A stretch of 21,708 nucleotides of DNA from JBDREF01 sp043820045 (GCA_043820045.1 JBDREF010000064.1:1-21708), one strand, 5' to 3'; positions 1 to 8,205 are shown, counted from the stretch's first letter. Notes: a model not told the origin generated them from the letters alone. Numbers and translations are program-made.

Positions 1-1
1 A

Positions 2-82
2 ATCGGCATTGGCACCAAAGGCAGTCCGGCCGCCGGCGGCGCAGGAACGATGTACTTCGACGACATTCGGCTGTACCGGTAG
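2..82 (+). CDS. C-terminal end of a LamG/concanavalin-like secreted protein (partial)
   Basis: Only the last 26 codons are inside the window; the reading frame enters from the left edge and stops at TAG 80-82. The visible tail is glycine-rich and ends in MYFDDIRLYR. That ending is typical of the last beta strand of LamG/concanavalin-A-like jelly-roll domains in large secreted planctomycete proteins, where the domain binds carbohydrate or other extracellular ligands. The full protein, its signal peptide and its other domains lie outside the window. A terminator follows 66 bp downstream, which fits the end of a transcription unit. The family call rests on a short tail and is tentative; that this is coding is fairly likely. 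Confidence 0.6.
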   Translation: MGIGTKGSPAAGGAGTMYFDDIRLYR

Positions 83-147
83 GTTTTCAAGAGACTATGA
101 AAGCGGCAGGCAATTGAGCTGCCGATATAATGAGTGTGCACGAATCC

Positions 148-188
148 GGGGCCTATACTGATTCGCCCGGTATAGGCCCCTTTTGTTT
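148..188 (+). terminator. Rho-independent terminator after the LamG-like gene
   Basis: A perfect 11-bp stem (GGGGCCTATAC at 148-158 with its complement at 170-180) closes a short loop and is followed by TTTTGTTTT. It lies 66 bp after the stop of the LamG-like gene on the same strand. The reverse strand lacks a T-run, so it should act mainly on plus-strand transcripts. Confidence 0.85.
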
Positions 189-449
189 TGCTCTAAGCCT
201 GACTCTGAGAATATGTAAAAGGCATGGCTCAGGGGCAAGACTTTGGCCATCGCAGGCATGGTCTTCTCGGCGGCAATACTTGTTGTCTATTCGTTCAATT
301 TGGTGCATTCGGCGTCAGGGCATGTACATTAGGATTCTACGGTGGCGACTTCGACTTGCTCCGCAGTGGGCGCATCGCCTGCCCGAAGTGCATTTTTCGA
401 TTTGCCGCGTCTCCGCTACCTGATCGCTCGTAGCTGCGTTCACTTTACT

Positions 450-1730
450 CTAACCGGCGCTGATACTGTTATTCTTGTTCGGTATGATGAAATGGTCGGG
501 CACCGGGAAGTGCGAGCACAGCAGCAGGGCCTCCTTGCCGACCTCTTCAATTACGGATTCGTTGTCGATGTTCTCGGCGACTTTGTTTATCAAATCTGCG
601 ATCTGCCGGGCCTGCTCTTCTTTCATGCCGCGGGTGGTTATCGCGGGCGTACCGATGCGCAATCCGCTGGGATTGGCCGGCGGAGCGGGGTCGCTGGGAA
701 TGCTGTTGTAGTTGGTGACGATCCGGGCCCTGTCCAACGCCTTGGCCAGTTTTTTGCCGGATATATTCTTGTTTCTAAGGTCGATCAACATCAGGTGGTT
801 GTCCGTTCCGCCGGAGGAGAGATTGAAGCCGTATTCGAGCAGCATCTCGGAAAGGGCTTTTGCGTTCTTTACTATCTGCTTTGCGTAGGCAACGAACTCC
901 GGCGTATCCGCTTCGGCCATTGCTACCGCTACGGCGGTCATCGTGTGCATGTGAGGCCCGCCCTGAAGCCCGGGAAAGACGGCCCTGTCCACGGCTCTGG
1001 CGTGCTCGGCCCTGCACAGGAGAATTCCGCCGCGCGGACCTCTTAGCGTCTTGTGCGTCGTGCTGGAAACGATATCGGCATGCGGCACGGGACTGTTGTG
1101 AATCCCGGCTACGACGAGGCCGGCGACGTGGGCGATATCGCTGATATGATACGCGCCGACCTCTTTTGCTATCCGGCCGAACGCCTCGAAGTCAATCTCC
1201 CTCGGGTACGCCGTGGCGCCCGAAATGATGATCCTGGGCCTGTGCTTTTTGGCAAGCTCCTCGACATAGTTATAGTCGATTCGTCCCGTTTCGGGGTTCA
1301 CGGGGTAGGATACGGACTTGAAGAATCTGCTGGTGAGCGAGACTTTGCCGCCGTGCGTGAGATGCCCGCCGTCTATATGCGACATTCCCATAATCGTATC
1401 GCCTGGGTTTATCAGTGCGGCGTAGGCGGCCAGGTTCGCAACCGAGCCGGAATAGGGCTGGACGTTGGCGTGGTCGGCGCCGAAGAGCTTTTTCGCCCGC
1501 TCCTGGGCCGTTTTTTCGATCAGGTCGGTGACCTGCTGGCCTTCGTAATATCGGCGACCCGGGTAGCCCTCGGCGTACTTGTTGGTCAGGCAGCCGCCGC
1601 TGGCCAGCATTACAGCTCTGGATACGTAGTTCTCAGACGGAATCAGGCGGATCGACCCGCTCTGCCGCGCTTTTTCCTGTCGCATCAGCTCGTAAATCAG
1701 CGGGTCGTAATGCTCAAGTGCATTTACCAT
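450..1730 (-). CDS. glyA: Serine hydroxymethyltransferase
   Basis: This 426-residue PLP enzyme interconverts serine and glycine while charging tetrahydrofolate with a one-carbon unit (5,10-methylene-THF), so it feeds purine, thymidylate and methionine synthesis in the cytoplasm. Family signatures run through the whole length: LIPSENYVS at residues 29-37, YAEGYPGRRYY at 52-62, DIAHVAGL at 198-205 and the PLP-lysine motif STTHKTLRGPRGG, with the Schiff-base lysine at about K227. The length matches bacterial GlyA (about 410-430). The start is ATG at 1730, with GGAG eight bases upstream. The gene is divergent from the TPR gene, with back-to-back promoter-like sequences between them. It has no same-strand partner in the window, and no clear terminator follows it. 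Confidence 0.97.
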   Translation of the reverse strand: MVNALEHYDPLIYELMRQEKARQSGSIRLIPSENYVSRAVMLASGGCLTNKYAEGYPGRRYYEGQQVTDLIEKTAQERAKKLFGADHANVQPYSGSVANLAAYAALINPGDTIMGMSHIDGGHLTHGGKVSLTSRFFKSVSYPVNPETGRIDYNYVEELAKKHRPRIIISGATAYPREIDFEAFGRIAKEVGAYHISDIAHVAGLVVAGIHNSPVPHADIVSSTTHKTLRGPRGGILLCRAEHARAVDRAVFPGLQGGPHMHTMTAVAVAMAEADTPEFVAYAKQIVKNAKALSEMLLEYGFNLSSGGTDNHLMLIDLRNKNISGKKLAKALDRARIVTNYNSIPSDPAPPANPSGLRIGTPAITTRGMKEEQARQIADLINKVAENIDNESVIEEVGKEALLLCSHFPVPDHFIIPNKNNSISAG

Positions 1731-1805
1731 ATTCGTTGCTCCGTAAACCGGCTTTTTTGCGTCTTTTCAGTATTCCCAACGCCCAAAAAGTGCGTTCGGA
1801 CTCTT

Positions 1806-1834
1806 CTTATAGCATAATCTCATTTCTTGGACAA
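1806..1834 (-). promoter_or_regulatory. Probable sigma70-type promoter of glyA
   Basis: On the minus strand, TTGTCC (1834-1829) and TATAAG (1811-1806) are separated by 17 bp. This places the start of transcription near 1799, about 70 bases ahead of the glyA ATG. It is back to back with the promoter candidate of the TPR gene. The call rests only on matches to the consensus. Confidence 0.45.
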
Positions 1835-1846
1835 GCTATTTATTTG

Positions 1847-1874
1847 TTGACAGAATTTGGCCGAAGACTATTAT
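1847..1874 (+). promoter_or_regulatory. Probable sigma70-type promoter of the TPR gene
   Basis: A perfect -35 hexamer TTGACA (1847-1852) is followed after 16 bp by TATTAT (1869-1874). Transcription would start near 1881, only about 8 bases before the ATG at 1889. The mRNA would then be nearly leaderless, unless translation begins at the second in-frame ATG at 1922, which follows the purine-rich stretch AAGAGAGAG. Confidence 0.5.
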
Positions 1875-1888
1875 ACGGGGTTCTGAGA

Positions 1889-3319
1889 ATGCAGAAGAAA
1901 ACTGATTTGGTAAGAGAGAGTATGCCGCAGGAAGATGACCAGTCGCCGGCAAAGGCCAGGGCTTTCTTCGATAAAGCCGAGAAAGTAGCCGAGACGGACA
2001 ATTTCGATTACGCAATCGATATGTACATGCAGGGTCTGCGTTACGCTCCCGATGCGTTGGAAGAAGGTCATCTGCCGCTGTGCGAACTGGCTCTGCACAG
2101 GCAGGGGAAAAAGGGCAAGAAACCTTCCATGATGGACCGGGTGAAGCATCTTGGAGGCAAAACGCCGCTCGACCAGATGCTCAACGCCGAATACCTCTTC
2201 GCCAAGCACCCCGATCATCTGCCGTATGCCGAGGCGATGCTCAAGGCGGCGGTGGCCGGCGGTTATAACAGGACGGCCAGTTGGATTGCCAACCTGATAT
2301 TCCAGACGAATAACGCCGCCAAGAAACCGTCCGTAGATACGTATCTGCTGCTGAAAAACAGCTATTCGGCCATCGGCGAATTCGACAAGGCAATTGCCGC
2401 GTGCCAGCGAGCCGCCAGACTCAGGCCCGACGACGGGGCACTGTCCGACGAGTTCAAAAACCTCTCCGCCGAGCTGACCATGGCCAGGGGCAAATATGAC
2501 GGCGAGGGTGATTTCCGCAAATCCATCAAAGACCGGGAAAGCCAGGAAAAGCTCCAGGCCCAGGCCGGCGTTGTGAAAACTGAAGATTACCGTGCAAACG
2601 CCGTCGAATATGCAAGAGAAAAATTCGCCCAGGACCCGAACCTGCCGGCTAACATCCTCGAGCTGGCCGAAGTCCTTTCGGACATGGAGGACGAGAAGGT
2701 CGAAGAGGAGGCTATCGCCCTGCTGGAAAACGCATACAAGGCCAGGAGCGACTTCAGCTTTCATCGAAAGGCGGGCCTGCTGCGGATCAAGCAGCTCAGG
2801 AGAAAGATAAGAGAGGCGAAAACAGCCCTGGAAGCCAAACCGGAGGATGCCCAGGCCAAAGCCGAACTCAAAGAATTGTCGAAACAATTGGACACCTTCG
2901 AGCTGGAACATTACCGGCTCTGCGTGCAGAACTACCCGACCGACGTAGGAGCCAAATTCGATTATGCCCTTCGTTTGCTCGCGCACCAAGAGTACGACGA
3001 GGCAATCCCACTGTTCCAGGAGGCACAGAGGGACCCGAGACGAAAGATTGCGGCGATGAATCACGTGGGATTCTGCTTTTTTGCCAAGGGCTGGACCGAG
3101 GACGCCATCGACATCTTTACCAAGGCTATAGAATCCCACGAAATAAAAGATGATGACGTAGGCAAAGAATTGCGGTATAATCTGGCACAGGCTTACGAAC
3201 TACTGGGTGATACGCATAAGGCGCTGGATATTTATCGCAAAATCGCCCAGCTCGACTTCGCGTACAGAGACGTAAGCCGACGTGTGGATGAATTGAGAAA
3301 AAGCCAGAACAAGAATTGA
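1889..3319 (+). CDS. Tetratricopeptide-repeat protein
   Basis: This is a 476-residue, charged, mostly helical protein without a signal peptide or membrane segment, so it is probably cytoplasmic. TPR-like helix pairs are seen at about residues 24-57, 150-185, 360-390, 395-412 and 425-458. The clearest are EYDEAIPLFQEA and the last pair, ending in GDTHKALDIYRKIAQLD. The middle (about 230-350) is a Lys/Glu/Ala-rich helical stretch. TPR proteins are scaffolds for protein-protein contacts; the partner is not evident here. I chose ATG 1889; ATG 1922 is a real alternative, because the best promoter candidate lies only some 15 bp upstream of 1889. Its stop (3317-3319) lies directly ahead of the downstream ATPase gene, so the two are likely co-transcribed. 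Confidence 0.85.
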   Translation: MQKKTDLVRESMPQEDDQSPAKARAFFDKAEKVAETDNFDYAIDMYMQGLRYAPDALEEGHLPLCELALHRQGKKGKKPSMMDRVKHLGGKTPLDQMLNAEYLFAKHPDHLPYAEAMLKAAVAGGYNRTASWIANLIFQTNNAAKKPSVDTYLLLKNSYSAIGEFDKAIAACQRAARLRPDDGALSDEFKNLSAELTMARGKYDGEGDFRKSIKDRESQEKLQAQAGVVKTEDYRANAVEYAREKFAQDPNLPANILELAEVLSDMEDEKVEEEAIALLENAYKARSDFSFHRKAGLLRIKQLRRKIREAKTALEAKPEDAQAKAELKELSKQLDTFELEHYRLCVQNYPTDVGAKFDYALRLLAHQEYDEAIPLFQEAQRDPRRKIAAMNHVGFCFFAKGWTEDAIDIFTKAIESHEIKDDDVGKELRYNLAQAYELLGDTHKALDIYRKIAQLDFAYRDVSRRVDELRKSQNKN

Positions 3320-3321
3320 AA

Positions 3322-4521
3322 ATGGCAGAGATTATTACAAAAGAGAGCCCCTTCTCACCCGGCCGGCCGGTCCAGCCCGAGTTCTTCGTCGCCCGGATCA
3401 AGGAGGTACAGAGATTAGAGAGGGCCATCAGGCAAACGGTTTCCGGCCGAAATGAAAACATTTTCGTTACAGGACAAAGAGGGATTGGAAAAAGCTCGTT
3501 ATCCATGTTTGTCCGACACCTTGCGGAGAAGGAATATAGCCTGGTCGGCAGCCACTGCTATCTGGGCGGCGTCAGAAGCCTGGAGGAGATGATGGGAGCA
3601 ATTTTCCAGAAACTTCTGCAGGACTGCACAGACAAATCTCTATTCGACAAACTGAAGAAGGGCTTTGGGAACTACGTAAAAAGCCTGACACTCTTTGGGG
3701 TAGGGGTTGAATTCACAAAGGACAAGAGTGAGCTTCGGACGTTGGTTGACAATTTCCTCCCGGTCCTGCGACAGGTATATGAACAGAGCCTGGCGAGCGA
3801 TAAGAAAGGCTTGGTTCTTATACTCGATGATATGAACGGCATCACCGATGTCCCACAGTTTTCCCAATATCTGAAGAGTTTTGTTGACGAATTAGCAACT
3901 TCGGGCAAGCCCCTGCCGCTTCTTCTTGTGCTCGTTGGACTACCGGAAAGAAGGAATGATCTCATAAAACATCAGCCTTCAGTGGCAAGGATTTTCGATA
4001 TAGTGGACTTACCTCCGATGAGCAACAGCGAATCCGAAGATTTCTTCACAAATATGTTCGGCAGACAAAATATTTCCGTCGCCAGCGAGGCTCTTTCTCT
4101 GATGGTGGCACTATCAGGCGGTCTGCCGATGCTTATGCACGAAGTGGGTGATGCGGTTTTCTGGCAGGACTCGGATGGCCGAATAGACCTATCGGACGCA
4201 AAACAGGGAATAGCTGAGGCCGCGAGAAATGTGGGTCGGAAACATATCGGCGCACAGGTAGCAGATGTGCTAAAAAACAAAACCTACTCTTCAATTCTTC
4301 TACGGATGGGAAAAAAGCTGCCGATAGGATCTACTTTCAAACGCCAGGAGCTTCTAAAACAAAACGCATCTGAAAAGGAACGGAAGAATCTGGACAATTT
4401 CTTGAGCAAGATAAAGAAGATGGGTATCATGAAGGATGCCGAAGTCCGTGGTGAATACACGTTTGTAAATCCCCTTTACCATCTGTATGTGTGGTATGAG
4501 GCCAAGAACCAGACAGATTAA
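3322..4521 (+). CDS. P-loop ATPase with AAA/STAND-like core and C-terminal winged-helix-like region
   Basis: In this 399-residue protein an N-terminal lead ends in FFVARIKEVQRLERAI, as in AAA_16/ORC-like ATPases that begin with a FVGR-E-type box. Walker A is GQRGIGKS at residues 51-58 and Walker B is LVLILDD at 164-170. A sensor-1-like strand (LLLVLVGLPERR) lies near 200-211. The last 80 or so residues look like a winged helix (KRQELLKQN, then FLSKIKKMGIM, then YTFVNPLYHLYVWY). No effector domain is fused to it. The family includes signalling and defence ATPases as well as replication-initiator-like proteins, so the function is open. A TTG at 3316 overlapping the upstream stop is an alternative start; I prefer ATG 3322, though neither has a good ribosome-binding site. 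The gene is visibly richer in A/T than its neighbours, which suggests recent acquisition. Confidence 0.85.
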   Translation: MAEIITKESPFSPGRPVQPEFFVARIKEVQRLERAIRQTVSGRNENIFVTGQRGIGKSSLSMFVRHLAEKEYSLVGSHCYLGGVRSLEEMMGAIFQKLLQDCTDKSLFDKLKKGFGNYVKSLTLFGVGVEFTKDKSELRTLVDNFLPVLRQVYEQSLASDKKGLVLILDDMNGITDVPQFSQYLKSFVDELATSGKPLPLLLVLVGLPERRNDLIKHQPSVARIFDIVDLPPMSNSESEDFFTNMFGRQNISVASEALSLMVALSGGLPMLMHEVGDAVFWQDSDGRIDLSDAKQGIAEAARNVGRKHIGAQVADVLKNKTYSSILLRMGKKLPIGSTFKRQELLKQNASEKERKNLDNFLSKIKKMGIMKDAEVRGEYTFVNPLYHLYVWYEAKNQTD

Positions 4522-4625
4522 GAATACTTGCGGATATGTAATGGCAAGTTTCAAAAGTAAGAAAACCGAACCAACCTCTCAGTGAGAATTTGGAGTAGAG
4601 TAACAAAAGTACTTAGGAGAATACA

Positions 4626-4901
4626 GTGGCACATTCGTTACAGTCGAAAAAGAGAGCAAGACAGAACACCAAGAAGAGGACTATAAATCGGGCGCGTAAG
4701 AGCCAGATAAAGACGCAAATCAAGCATTTCGAAACGACTCTTGGCAATGGCGAGGTCGAAGCGGCAGGCGAGCAGCTCAAGACCCTCACCAGGAAACTGG
4801 ATAAGACCGCCGCCACGAGCACGATGCACAAGAGGACAGCGGCCAGAAAGAAATCACGTCTCACAAAGCGATTGAACGCCGCCAAGGCAAAAAAGAGTTG
4901 A
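4626..4901 (+). CDS. rpsT: 30S ribosomal protein S20
   Basis: This is a 91-residue, very basic, all-helical protein that binds 16S rRNA and helps early assembly of the small subunit. The N-terminus (MAHSLQSKKRARQNTKKR) and the late motif MHKRTAARKKSRLTKRLNAAK are typical of S20, and so is the length. The start is GTG at 4626, supported by AGGAGA at 4615-4620. The ATG-less start is worth noting, because S20 genes in some bacteria use weak starts that help autogenous control. The gene stands alone; a 14-bp hairpin without a U-tract lies about 60 bp after it. Confidence 0.95.
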   Translation: MAHSLQSKKRARQNTKKRTINRARKSQIKTQIKHFETTLGNGEVEAAGEQLKTLTRKLDKTAATSTMHKRTAARKKSRLTKRLNAAKAKKS

Positions 4902-5249
4902 TGAATAAATTAGCCACTCGATGTTTGTGACTATTGGATCTGAATCACAAGTAGCAGGACCCCGCCCTGAGCGCATTTGAATGCGTTCAGGGCCGATTCA
5001 CTACCCGGATGGACGGCTTCTTCTCGATACTCGATGTCAGATGCTCGATGCCATTTCGAGCAAATCGCAGCCGAACCGAGACACGGAGCAGCCTGCCTTG
5101 AGCGACGTCGAATAGGAAACGGAGAGGACCCCCGGGACAATCTATTTGACTTTTTTATTCCTTCCTTTAAGAGCGGAGCCGGTTACAATATCAACAGGAA
5201 AACATTTTATATCTATATGGAGAGATCCTGCCAGGGATCGGTATGACAA
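4902..5249 (+). other. Intergenic stretch between rpsT and rnr, no gene seen
   Basis: Open frames here lack family features and have poor starts. The stretch holds a 30-nt near-perfect hairpin (4964-4993), a patch with three CTCGATR repeats (about 5024-5050), a T-rich stretch at 5145-5160, and a small stem GATCC/GGATC (about 5224-5239) just before the rnr start. The rnr promoter is probably here, but I could not choose one with confidence. Confidence 0.6.
4964..4993. repeat. Strong inverted repeat after rpsT
   Basis: GCCCTGAGCGCATT and AATGCGTTCAGGGC form a 14-bp stem with one G-T wobble around a 2-base centre. No U-run follows on either strand, so it is not a standard intrinsic terminator. 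A GTAG lies 13 bases upstream (4951-4954), so it could be a diverged member of the GTAG-headed hairpins seen further on, or an mRNA 3'-end stabiliser for rpsT. Confidence 0.7.
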
Positions 5250-7451
5250 ATGCCTGAAATTTTCAAAAATCAAATAATCAAAATACTCAAACACGCCGAC
5301 TACGAGCCGCTTAAGCTCGCCCAGTTGGCCAAAGCATTAGACGTAGACTCGGATGATTATCCGCAGTTCAAAGCCGCCTTCGACCAGTTGCGGCAGGCCG
5401 GACACGTTGTGGTCGGCGCGAGGAACCTCGTGAGCCTGCCGGCCTTAGCGGGCCAGATCGTCGGAACGTTCAGGGCAAATCCAAGGGGGTTCGGCTTTAT
5501 CATGCCCCTCGAACCCAACTCGCACGGGGACCTGTTCATACCGCCGAGCGCCAAAGGCGACGCGATGAGCGGCGACATCGTCATCGCAAAAGTCAGAAAG
5601 GAAGGCAGACGCGGCGGCGAGATGCGCTACAGCGGCGAAATCATCGAAGTCCTCGAACGGGCCCAAAACAAGTTCGTCGGGACCCTCGTGAAACATCCGG
5701 AGGCATGGGTCGTCGAGCCGGACGGGCGAAGTTTCTTCGACCCCATCTCCGTGGACGACGTAGGTGCAAAAGGAGCTAAGGAAAAAGACAAGGTCGTGGT
5801 CGAGATACTTACCTACCCGACGGAAAAGTACCTGGCGCGCGGCGTTATCGTCGAGGTGTTGGGCAAAGCGGGACGGTACGATACCGAGATAAAATCAACT
5901 ATCTATCGGTATCATCTGCCGGGCGAATTCGACGCCGGCTGCATCGAGCAGGCGCGCCGGGCCGCCGCGGGATTCAAGCCCGAGAAAGCCGGCAAGCGGG
6001 AAGATATCACGCGCAAAGTGATCATTACTATAGACCCGCCGGATGCGAAAGACTTCGACGATGCGATAAGCATTGAAAAGGATTCCGCCGGCAACTGGAT
6101 ACTGGGCATCCACATTGCGGATGTGAGCAGTTTCGTCACGGCCGATTCGCCGCTCGACGTCGAGGCAAAGGACCGTGGAAACAGCGCGTACCTGCCCGGC
6201 AAGACAATCCCGATGCTGCCGGAGATTCTGAGCAACGGCATTTGCAGCCTGCAGCCGGACCAGAAACGATTCGCCAAGAGCGTCTATCTGACTTACGACC
6301 GCAGCGCCAACATCGTCTCCCGCAGTTTTGCAAACAGCATCATAAAATCCACTCAACGTCTGACCTACGTGCAGGCCGAGAGGATTTTGAAGGGCCACAC
6401 AAAAGACGCCAGCCCCAAGGTGATCGAGCTGCTCAAAGATATGGAGGCGCTGAGTCGCGCGATTGAAGAGCGAAGAAGGAATAACGGCATGATACATCTG
6501 GACCTGCCCGAGGTCGAGCTGGAGATGGATAAATCCGGACAGGTCGTTGACGCTCATCCCGCCGACGACAGCTACACGCACACGATAATCGAGATGTTCA
6601 TGGTCGAGGCAAACGACGCCGTAGCCGCCCTGCTCGACAGGCTCAATATCCCCTTCATGCGGCGGATTCATCCGGAACCGGATTCACTGAGCACGAAGAA
6701 TCTCATCAAGCTGCTCAAAGCATTCGGATTCTCTTTGCCGCGAAGTCCGGGCCGCCGGGCCATCCAGGATTTGCTGGCGGCGGTCAAAGGCGCGGACTTT
6801 TCGTTCGCCGTGAATCTGGCCGTACTGCGAAGCTTCGAGAAGGCACAGTACGCCCCGCTGAATATCGGCCATTACGCCCTGGCTTCGACGCACTATTGTC
6901 ACTTCACCAGTCCCATCCGGCGGTATGCGGACTTGATGGTCCACCGGGTACTGGAATGCCACCTGCAGGGCAAGCCCGCCCTCAAGGAGCAGGAACAGAA
7001 CCTGACGGAGGTCGGCAAGCACATAACCTTCACCGAGCAGCGGGCCGAGGACGCCGAGAGGGAGCTGAAGGCGGTGCTGATACTGCAAATGCTCAGCAGG
7101 AAGATCGGCGAGGAGCTTGACTGCGTCGCTACCGGCCTGACAGGCTTCGGGGTGTTCGTGCAGTCGAAAAAGTACGGCATAGAAGGACTCATCCGCATGG
7201 AAGACCTGGGGCCGGACACATGGAAGTTCGACGAAAAGACGCAGCGCATCGTCGGCGAACGCTCGGGCGGCAGCGTCCACCTGGGCCAGGCCGTAAAGGT
7301 GCGTATAGTCTCGGTGAACGTCCACGCACGTCAGTTAAATGTCACCCCCGCCGAGCCGTTAGCCAAGGCGCCGGCGCAGCGTAGTAAGGACAAGCCGCGA
7401 AAGGCCCGAAGAAATAAGGCGAAACGGCCAAGACGTAAGGCCAAGCGGTAA
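5250..7451 (+). CDS. rnr: Ribonuclease R
   Basis: This 733-residue 3'-to-5' exoribonuclease degrades structured RNA, including rRNA fragments and mRNA stems, and takes part in RNA quality control. Order of domains: N-terminal winged-helix-like region (about 1-62), two cold-shock domains (about 64-205, with RGFGFIMP at 79-86), the RNB catalytic domain (about 250-575) and an S1 domain (about 622-700). A basic Lys/Arg tail of about 27 residues follows. The metal-binding acidic cluster is seen as IDPPDAKDFDDA at 261-272, and the late signature HFTSPIRRYADLMVHR lies at about 551-566. The start ATG 5250 is preceded by AGGG. A flavin reductase gene follows after 37 bp, so co-transcription is likely. 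RNB/S1 order and length are those of RNase R rather than RNase II. Confidence 0.96.
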   Translation: MPEIFKNQIIKILKHADYEPLKLAQLAKALDVDSDDYPQFKAAFDQLRQAGHVVVGARNLVSLPALAGQIVGTFRANPRGFGFIMPLEPNSHGDLFIPPSAKGDAMSGDIVIAKVRKEGRRGGEMRYSGEIIEVLERAQNKFVGTLVKHPEAWVVEPDGRSFFDPISVDDVGAKGAKEKDKVVVEILTYPTEKYLARGVIVEVLGKAGRYDTEIKSTIYRYHLPGEFDAGCIEQARRAAAGFKPEKAGKREDITRKVIITIDPPDAKDFDDAISIEKDSAGNWILGIHIADVSSFVTADSPLDVEAKDRGNSAYLPGKTIPMLPEILSNGICSLQPDQKRFAKSVYLTYDRSANIVSRSFANSIIKSTQRLTYVQAERILKGHTKDASPKVIELLKDMEALSRAIEERRRNNGMIHLDLPEVELEMDKSGQVVDAHPADDSYTHTIIEMFMVEANDAVAALLDRLNIPFMRRIHPEPDSLSTKNLIKLLKAFGFSLPRSPGRRAIQDLLAAVKGADFSFAVNLAVLRSFEKAQYAPLNIGHYALASTHYCHFTSPIRRYADLMVHRVLECHLQGKPALKEQEQNLTEVGKHITFTEQRAEDAERELKAVLILQMLSRKIGEELDCVATGLTGFGVFVQSKKYGIEGLIRMEDLGPDTWKFDEKTQRIVGERSGGSVHLGQAVKVRIVSVNVHARQLNVTPAEPLAKAPAQRSKDKPRKARRNKAKRPRRKAKR

Positions 7452-7488
7452 TTCGAAGACCTTATTTCCGGAATCGGGAGTGTGGATA

Positions 7489-8122
7489 ATGGGCGTGAAG
7501 GTTGTTGGAATAGTGGGAAGTTATCGAAAAGGCAGAACCATCGACAGCGCGGTTTCCGCCGTCCTCGAAGGAGCCGAGGCCGCCGGCGCCAAAACGAAAA
7601 AGATCTACCTGCTCGATATGCGTATTGAGTTTTGTTCGAATTGCAGAAGCTGCATGCAGGAAAAAGGCGGGCCGGCGAGGGGTAAATGCGTTCATAACGA
7701 CGACATGGACGGCATACTTGCAGAAATCGACCAGGCCGATGCGATAGTGCTGGCAGCGCCGGTCAACGTGGGCAACGTGACGGCTATTATGAAGAGGTTC
7801 GTCGAGAGGCTGGCGCCGTATGCCTACTGGCCCTGGGGCGAAGCTCCCGCCCCCGCCCCCCGCCCCCCGGGTTAGAAAACGAAAAAAGAAAGCGGTTACA
7901 ATCACCTCCGGCGCATGCCCGGCATTTGTCGGAAAAATCGCGTTTCGCAGCACGCTGAGCCTGTTGAAGACGGCTGCAAAGTTCATGGGGGCGGAAGTGA
8001 CGAAATCACTCTACTTCGGGCTGGTCGCAGGGATGGAAGATTCGCAGTTGTCGGATAAGGCGCTGCTCAAGGCGCACAGAGTCGGGGAAAAGCTGACCTT
8101 GGGATTACAAGCATGGAAATGA
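7489..8122 (+). pseudogene. NAD(P)H-dependent FMN reductase/flavodoxin-like protein, split by a one-base frameshift
   Basis: The gene starts at ATG 7489 (GGGAG eight bases upstream) and reads as a flavodoxin-fold FMN reductase: GIVGSYRKGRTIDSA near the N-terminus for FMN phosphate binding, a Cys-rich CSNCRSCMQEKGG segment, and the AIVLAAPVNVGNVTAIMKRF segment. It runs into TAG at 7873-7875 just after a C-rich tract (7846-7868). The next frame continues with RVRKRKKKAVTITS and a normal family C-terminus to 8122. Removing one C, for example from the six-C run 7856-7861, restores one frame of 210 residues reading EAPAPAPAPRVRKR across the joint. Either the assembly has one C too many or the gene is truly broken or phase-variable. 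It sits 37 bp behind rnr. The substrate is unknown; members transfer electrons from NAD(P)H through bound FMN. Confidence 0.85.
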
Positions 8123-8163
8123 ACGAATATTCACCCCGCCCATTGAGCGACCGCATTGATTTC

Positions 8164-8192
8164 TTGACATCCCGCGCCAATTTTGCCATACT
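8164..8192 (+). promoter_or_regulatory. Sigma70-type promoter of efp
   Basis: TTGACA (8164-8169), a 17-bp spacer and CATACT (8187-8192) place the transcription start near 8199, about 46 bases ahead of the efp ATG. It is among the best consensus matches in the window. Confidence 0.6.
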
Positions 8193-8205
8193 TACCCCTT
8201 TTGAT

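Noticed and set aside
342..1046. Long open frames antisense to glyA, for example 342-1046 and 1053-1817 on the plus strand
   Set aside because: They mirror the glyA codons on the other strand, have no family features, and glyA is unambiguous.
1871..3139. A 422-residue open frame antisense to the TPR gene
   Set aside because: It is a shadow of a GC-rich coding gene; it has no recognisable domain and no ribosome-binding site, and the plus strand shows clear TPR motifs.
5146..5189. Possible rnr promoter: TTGACT at 5146-5151 and TACAAT at 5184-5189
   Set aside because: The two boxes are 32 bp apart, and neither has a good partner at 16-18 bp.
4977..5246. An 89-residue open frame between rpsT and rnr
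   Set aside because: It runs through a hairpin and simple repeats, has no ribosome-binding site and resembles no family.
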